From Asaia bogorensis (GTDB lineage Bacteria; Pseudomonadota; Alphaproteobacteria; Acetobacterales; Acetobacteraceae), in contig CAMBXJ010000147.1 of NCBI GenBank assembly GCA_945871455.1, forward strand, positions 1 through 9,024: DNA of 9,024 nt. The letters run 5' to 3'. The notes beneath the pieces are model-generated. The model was not told the DNA's origin, did not search any database, and worked only from the letters and a program-made list of their open reading frames with translations. A program made the translations under genes and the position numbers. This document shows, piece after piece, positions 5,551 to 9,024 of this stretch (the stretch's first letter is position 1; each line of letters opens with the position of its first letter).

Positions 5551-7269
5551 ATGCATGATACAGTGATCAGAGGCGGGACCATCGTCGATGGAACCGGCAA
5601 GCCGGGTTACACCGGCGACGTTGCGCTTGAAGACGGCAAGATCGCATCGGTCGGCGGCAAGGCCGGCCCGGGCAAGCGGGAAATCGATGCAAACGGCTTG
5701 CTGATTACGCCGGGCTGGGTCGATGTTCATACCCACTATGACGGCCAGGCCACCTGGGATCCGGTGCTCGCGCCGTCGTCCTGGCATGGCGTCACCACCA
5801 TCATGTTCGGCAATTGCGGCGTCGGCTTCGCGCCGGTGCGCAAGGAAGACCACACTTCCCTGATCGGCCTGATGGAATCGATCGAGGAAATCCCCGGTGT
5901 CGCGCTGGCCGAAGGCCTGAAGTGGAACTGGGAAACCTTCCCGCAGTACCTGGATGCGCTGGACCAGATGCCGCGCGCGATCGATATCGCGGCACAGATC
6001 CCGCACCACCCGCTGCGTGTCTATGTGATGGGCGATCGCGCCATCAACCGCGAGGCCGCCACCGCGGATGACATCGCCGCGATGCGCGATGCCGTGCGAG
6101 CCGGCCTTGACGCGGGTGCGTTCGGCTTCACAACGTCCCGGACCAACTCACACAAGACCCCGCAGGGGGAAATGGTCCCCGGCCGCTATTCCGAAGTTCA
6201 GGAACTCCTCGGCATCGGGTCCGCTTTCAAGGGCCTGAATTATGGCGCATTCGGCGTCAACAGCGACTTCGACGACGAAAAGGTCGAACTGGAGTGGATG
6301 ACCAAGCTGGGCCAGGACACCGGTCGCCCGGTGTGGTTCCTGCTCACCGATCGCCCGAACGACGCGGTTCGCTGGAAGCGCCTGATGGCAGGCGTGCACA
6401 AGGCGCGCTCCCAGGGCGCGATGGTGACCGCGCAGATCGCCGGCCGTCCTGTCGGCGTGATGCTGGGCATCGACACCGCGCTCAACCCGTTCTCCATCCG
6501 CGAAAGCTACCAGGCACTGCTGAAGATGCCGGCCGACGAGCGGATCAAGCGCATGCAGGACCCGGCCTTCCGTGCCCAGGTGCTGAGCGAGGCGCCGTCC
6601 CCCGATCTTCTGCGTCGCCTGTCGCAGTTCCGCCAGTACATCACCACCGCCTGGGATCGCATGTTCCCAATGGGCGATCCGCCGAACTATGAGCCCGAAG
6701 CCGGTGAGAGCATTGCCGCCATCGCGGCGCGCTCCAACCACTCCCCCGACGAGGTCGCCTACGACTATCTGGCCACCGGGGCCGACAAGTTCCTGTATTT
6801 TCCGATCGTCGGCTACAACGACAACAATCACGACATCATCCGTTCCATGCTGACGGACGACGCGACCATCCTGGGGCTGTCGGACGGCGGCGCGCATTGC
6901 TCCTCCATCGTCGATGCCAGCGTGCCAAGCTGGATGCTGATCCACTGGGCACGTGACCGGTCGCGGGGTGAGAAGCTGCCGCTGGAACTGATGGTGAAGC
7001 GCCAGACCAGCGAGACGGCGAACTTCTTCGGTTTCCATGACCGCGGGGTCCTGGCACCGGGCAAGAAGGCCGACGTCAACGTGATCGACTATAACGGCCT
7101 GCGGCTGCACATCCCGGAGATCCGCTACGACCTGCCGATGGGCGGACGGCGGCTGGTGCAGCGGGTCGACGGCTACCGCAACACCTTCATGTCGGGCGTT
7201 TCGACCTTTGAGAACGGCCAGTACACCGGCGCCACGCCGGGTCGCCTGGTGCGCGCCGGCCGAATCTAG
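5551..7269 (+). CDS. Amidohydrolase, N-acyl-D-amino-acid deacylase family
   Basis: The product has 572 residues and is a metal-dependent amidohydrolase. It has an N-terminal beta-sandwich start (DTVIRGGTIVDGTG, 3-16) and the metal motif DVHTHYDGQATWDP (58-71) with H60, H62 and D70. It also has the cysteine of FGNCGVGFAP (C89), which in D-aminoacylase bridges the metal, and a late catalytic aspartate in GLSDGGAHC (D445). It ends with the re-formed sandwich (VLAPGKKADVNVID, 500-513). Family members release D-amino acids from N-acyl-D-amino acids or cleave related amides; the substrate here is unknown. The histidine-arginine segment (HxR) of classical D-aminoacylases is not seen; instead TSRTNSH (195-201) offers H201. 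This marks the longer, less studied branch. ATG 5551 has GGAG at 5541-5544 with a 6-nt spacer. It probably follows the dioxygenase as second gene of a unit and ends at a strong terminator. Confidence 0.88.
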   Translation: MHDTVIRGGTIVDGTGKPGYTGDVALEDGKIASVGGKAGPGKREIDANGLLITPGWVDVHTHYDGQATWDPVLAPSSWHGVTTIMFGNCGVGFAPVRKEDHTSLIGLMESIEEIPGVALAEGLKWNWETFPQYLDALDQMPRAIDIAAQIPHHPLRVYVMGDRAINREAATADDIAAMRDAVRAGLDAGAFGFTTSRTNSHKTPQGEMVPGRYSEVQELLGIGSAFKGLNYGAFGVNSDFDDEKVELEWMTKLGQDTGRPVWFLLTDRPNDAVRWKRLMAGVHKARSQGAMVTAQIAGRPVGVMLGIDTALNPFSIRESYQALLKMPADERIKRMQDPAFRAQVLSEAPSPDLLRRLSQFRQYITTAWDRMFPMGDPPNYEPEAGESIAAIAARSNHSPDEVAYDYLATGADKFLYFPIVGYNDNNHDIIRSMLTDDATILGLSDGGAHCSSIVDASVPSWMLIHWARDRSRGEKLPLELMVKRQTSETANFFGFHDRGVLAPGKKADVNVIDYNGLRLHIPEIRYDLPMGGRRLVQRVDGYRNTFMSGVSTFENGQYTGATPGRLVRAGRI

Positions 7270-7277
7270 ACCTACCC

Positions 7278-7320
7278 CCGTGTCCTTCCCCGTCCGCGGG
7301 GAAGGACACGGTTCGGCTTT
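7278..7320 (+). terminator. Strong intrinsic terminator after the amidohydrolase gene
   Basis: A perfect 15-bp stem (7278-7292 with 7297-7311) closes a TCCG tetraloop, starting eight bases after the stop codon. TTCGGCTTT follows, an interrupted T-tract. The T-rich side is only on the plus strand, so it serves the amidohydrolase transcript, although the stem could also slow minus-strand read-through from the convergent hydrolase gene. Confidence 0.85.
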
Positions 7321-7425
7321 ACGATCCTGTCTCTACGTTGGTCGTTCGATCAACTCCCGGCCACGGCGTGGTGCGCGTTTCCGCCTCACCATACCGCCAG
7401 GTACCCGCCCCCGTTCCGGAACCGG

Positions 7426-8208
7426 TCAGGACGTGAACGCGACAATCGCCGCCGCGACTTCGACGGGGCGGTCGAGTTCCGCCAGATGCCCAGCGCCCGG
7501 GATTACCTTGATCTCGGTCTTGCCAGCGATACCGGACGCGAATTTGTTGGCGTAGGTCCGGGGCATGATTTTGTCCTCGCCGCCCCACAGCAGCAGAGTC
7601 GGACATTTGACCAGGGGCAATCGCTTCTCAATCCGCGTGTTTCCAAGCGGCCAGAATATCCGGGCGGCCGCTTCGCTCGCGCGCACCTGTTCGATCGGCC
7701 ACTCGATCGAGTTTGCACCTTCCGGCGCCGCCTTCATGCCCTTGTATATCTCGGGGTCGGCACACAGAAGACCGGGCACGGCATCGGCGCGTTGCGCCCA
7801 GGGGTCGGTCGGCGGGGTCTCCGTATCGAACAATCCAAACGGCGCGATGACCGCCAGACGACGCACGGTCATCGGCCAGAGCGCGGCCATCTCCAAGGCC
7901 ATCGACGCACCGATCGAACTGCCCGCCAGATCGGCCCCATCCAGATCGGCCTGACCCAACAGGTCTCGCACCGCAAGCAACCAGTCGAGATGGGAGTCGA
8001 GGACGGTGTGGCCGCGATCCCCGCCCGGAAAGCCGGGCAATGACGGGACGATGACCGTACGGGTCTTGGCGAGTTCGTCCAGGAACGGCATCCAACGCGG
8101 CAGGCCGCCAAATCCGGCCAGATAGCCAATCTTCGGGCCAGTGCCCTTACGCCAGACGCGGGTCTGGAAACCATTGACTTGGATGAGAGACGTTTGGGGT
8201 TCGCTCAC
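7426..8208 (-). CDS. Alpha/beta-fold hydrolase
   Basis: From GTG 8208 the product has 260 residues. The catalytic triad of the alpha/beta hydrolase fold is complete: nucleophile S98 in AGSSIGAS (the GxSxG elbow), acid D212 in LLLWGGEDKIMP, and H241 in GAGHLAELDRP. The oxyanion-hole region is GYLAGFGGLPRW (28-39), and a cap region lies about residues 125-195. It would hydrolyse an ester, thioester, lactone or C-C bond in the cytosol; the sequence does not settle which. No signal peptide is seen. A longer frame begins with TTG at 8229, but the GTG at 8208 is better placed for a ribosome binding site. It converges with the amidohydrolase (156-bp gap with a terminator) and diverges from the aldo/keto reductase, which suggests shared regulation with one of them. 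Confidence 0.88.
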   Translation of the reverse strand: MSEPQTSLIQVNGFQTRVWRKGTGPKIGYLAGFGGLPRWMPFLDELAKTRTVIVPSLPGFPGGDRGHTVLDSHLDWLLAVRDLLGQADLDGADLAGSSIGASMALEMAALWPMTVRRLAVIAPFGLFDTETPPTDPWAQRADAVPGLLCADPEIYKGMKAAPEGANSIEWPIEQVRASEAAARIFWPLGNTRIEKRLPLVKCPTLLLWGGEDKIMPRTYANKFASGIAGKTEIKVIPGAGHLAELDRPVEVAAAIVAFTS

Positions 8209-8214
8209 TGACAG

Positions 8215-8218
8215 CTCC
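8215..8218 (-). promoter_or_regulatory. Ribosome binding site deciding the alpha/beta hydrolase start
   Basis: On the minus strand GGAG is followed by a 6-nt spacer (CTGTCA) and GTG at 8208-8206. The site falls inside the longer TTG-started frame, so it argues for the shorter product. Confidence 0.65.
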
Positions 8219-8402
8219 GCTACGTGCAAGATGACGGTTTGGTTGTTTGAATCTACAACTTCTGACTATTGCCCAGGGGCAGGATTATGCGCACAGGGCA
8301 GCTATGCCGGCAAGCCGAACGCCTGGCGGCCAGGGACCGCGGCCGGGTCTGGGGGTCTGGGCGCTTGAACCCGCGCCCATATCGTCTATCGTGCGTTCGA
8401 CC

Positions 8403-8450
8403 GGCGGGCCAAGGCCCGCCAAGCGAGCGTGATGGCGCTTCTGTCCATCA
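8403..8450. repeat. Two consecutive inverted repeats upstream of the aldo/keto reductase
   Basis: GGCGGGCC (8403-8410) and GGCCCGCC (8413-8420) form a perfect 8-bp inverted repeat two bases apart, foldable as a 7-bp stem with a CAAG loop. Ten bases later TGATGG (8430-8435) and CCATCA (8445-8450) form a second, 6-bp repeat with a 9-base loop. Both sit in the 274-bp divergent gap (8209-8482), within 80 bases of the reductase start. No T-run follows, so they are not obvious terminators; operator or leader structure is possible. The rest of the gap is AT-richer around 8230-8270, where promoters would be expected, but I cannot name a convincing one. Confidence 0.45.
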
Positions 8451-8482
8451 TGCGAAGATCATAGCAACCAGGGGGTTCCAGC

Positions 8483-9024
8483 ATGGAAAAGCGCAGGCTT
8501 GGCCAATCGTCGCTGCATGTCGTGCCGATCACGTTCGGCGGCAATGTGTTCGGGTGGACGGCGGATGAAAAGACATCGTTCGCCCTGCTGGACGCGTTCG
8601 TCGGTGGCGGTTTCAACTTCATCGACACCGCCGACGTCTACTCCCGCTGGCATCCCGGCAACAGCGGCGGCGAGTCTGAAGTCATCATCGGCAACTGGCT
8701 CCAATCCCGCGGGAACCGCGACAAGGTCATCATCGCCTCCAAGCTGGGCATCGAGATGGCGCCGAGCAAAAAGGGCCTGTCACGCGCCTATATGATGCAG
8801 GCGGTGGAAGACTCTCTGCGCCGGCTGAAGACCGATTACATCGATCTGTATCAATCGCATCGGGATGATCCAGACACGGCGATCGAGGAAACCCTTTCGG
8901 CTTATGCCGACCTGATCAAGCAGGGCAAGATCCGGGAGATCGGTGCATCCAACTTCTCCGCCGCCCGCCTGGGCGAGTCTCTGAAGATCAGCACCGAAAA
9001 GGGCCTGCCGCGCTATCAAAGCCT
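8483..9024 (+). CDS. Aldo/keto reductase, N-terminal part (partial at 3' end)
   Basis: 180 codons are visible before the window ends, about half to three fifths of the usual 310-350 residues. The catalytic tetrad of the superfamily is present: D48 and Y53 in FIDTADVYSRW, K87 in VIIASKLG, and H126 in IDLYQSHRDD. The start MEKRRLGQSSLHVVPITFGGNVFGW and the loop GNSGGESEVIIGNWL (59-73) place it with the YghZ/Tas-like bacterial aldo/keto reductases. These reduce aldehydes or ketones with NADPH in the cytosol; the cofactor-binding half (SxxS...R region) lies outside the window apart from IGASNFSA (153-160). ATG 8483 has AGGGGG at 8470-8475 with a 7-nt spacer. It diverges from the alpha/beta hydrolase gene. 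Confidence 0.92.
   Translation, partial: MEKRRLGQSSLHVVPITFGGNVFGWTADEKTSFALLDAFVGGGFNFIDTADVYSRWHPGNSGGESEVIIGNWLQSRGNRDKVIIASKLGIEMAPSKKGLSRAYMMQAVEDSLRRLKTDYIDLYQSHRDDPDTAIEETLSAYADLIKQGKIREIGASNFSAARLGESLKISTEKGLPRYQS

Noticed and set aside
4570..6009. A 479-codon minus-strand open frame across the dioxygenase and amidohydrolase starts
   Set aside because: It spans two well-supported genes and their intergenic gap on the opposite strand; composition is that of a shadow frame.
6148..7110. A 320-codon minus-strand open frame inside the amidohydrolase gene
   Set aside because: Antisense to conserved catalytic motifs and without any family resemblance.
7413..7422. Palindrome GTTCCGGAAC just past the alpha/beta hydrolase stop
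   Set aside because: Too short, without a loop or a minus-strand T-run, to be called a terminator.

Overview
This 9-kb window looks like a chromosomal segment of a high-GC alphaproteobacterium. Gene density, the mix of short intergenic gaps and GGAG-type ribosome binding sites, and the family-9 glycosyltransferase fragment would fit Rhodospirillales, possibly Acetobacteraceae. That placement is an impression from protein style and base composition, not a measured result. There are no rRNA or tRNA genes, insertion sequences, phage genes or CRISPR arrays.

Layout. (1) 1-630 (+): C-terminal part of a family-9-type glycosyltransferase, cut by the window edge. (2) 677-1648 (-): NADPH:quinone reductase (qor), convergent with the first gene. 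(3) 1804-2259 (-): O6-methylguanine-DNA methyltransferase (ogt), upstream of qor on the same strand. A different 12-bp tandem array flanks ogt on each side, at 1702-1771 and 2318-2365. (4) 2576-4387 (+): membrane-anchored PAS-GGDEF-EAL protein, divergent from ogt, with a degenerate GGDEF site and a complete EAL site, so probably a c-di-GMP phosphodiesterase. (5) 4567-5433 (+): TauD/TfdA-type Fe(II)/2-oxoglutarate dioxygenase. Its leader carries a nested inverted repeat that ends one base before the Shine-Dalgarno sequence. (6) 5551-7269 (+): amidohydrolase of the N-acyl-D-amino-acid deacylase type, followed by a very strong terminator hairpin at 7278-7320. (7) 7426-8208 (-): alpha/beta hydrolase, convergent with the amidohydrolase. 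(8) 8483 to the end (+): N-terminal 180 residues of an aldo/keto reductase, divergent from the hydrolase.

How the genes may work together. The first half holds general metabolism, DNA repair and second-messenger signalling genes that probably do not act together. The second half (dioxygenase, amidohydrolase, hydrolase, aldo/keto reductase) has the look of a small-molecule catabolic neighbourhood: oxidation, amide or ester hydrolysis and carbonyl reduction. No transporter or regulator is in view to name the substrate. Three in-frame start choices were changed from the longest open frame (ogt, the PAS-GGDEF-EAL gene, the alpha/beta hydrolase), because each has a well-spaced Shine-Dalgarno sequence at an internal start.

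I see no clearly undescribed multi-gene system. The signal most worth a second look is the dioxygenase leader, where an alternative pairing would mask the ribosome binding site. Next are the 12-bp tandem repeats around ogt.
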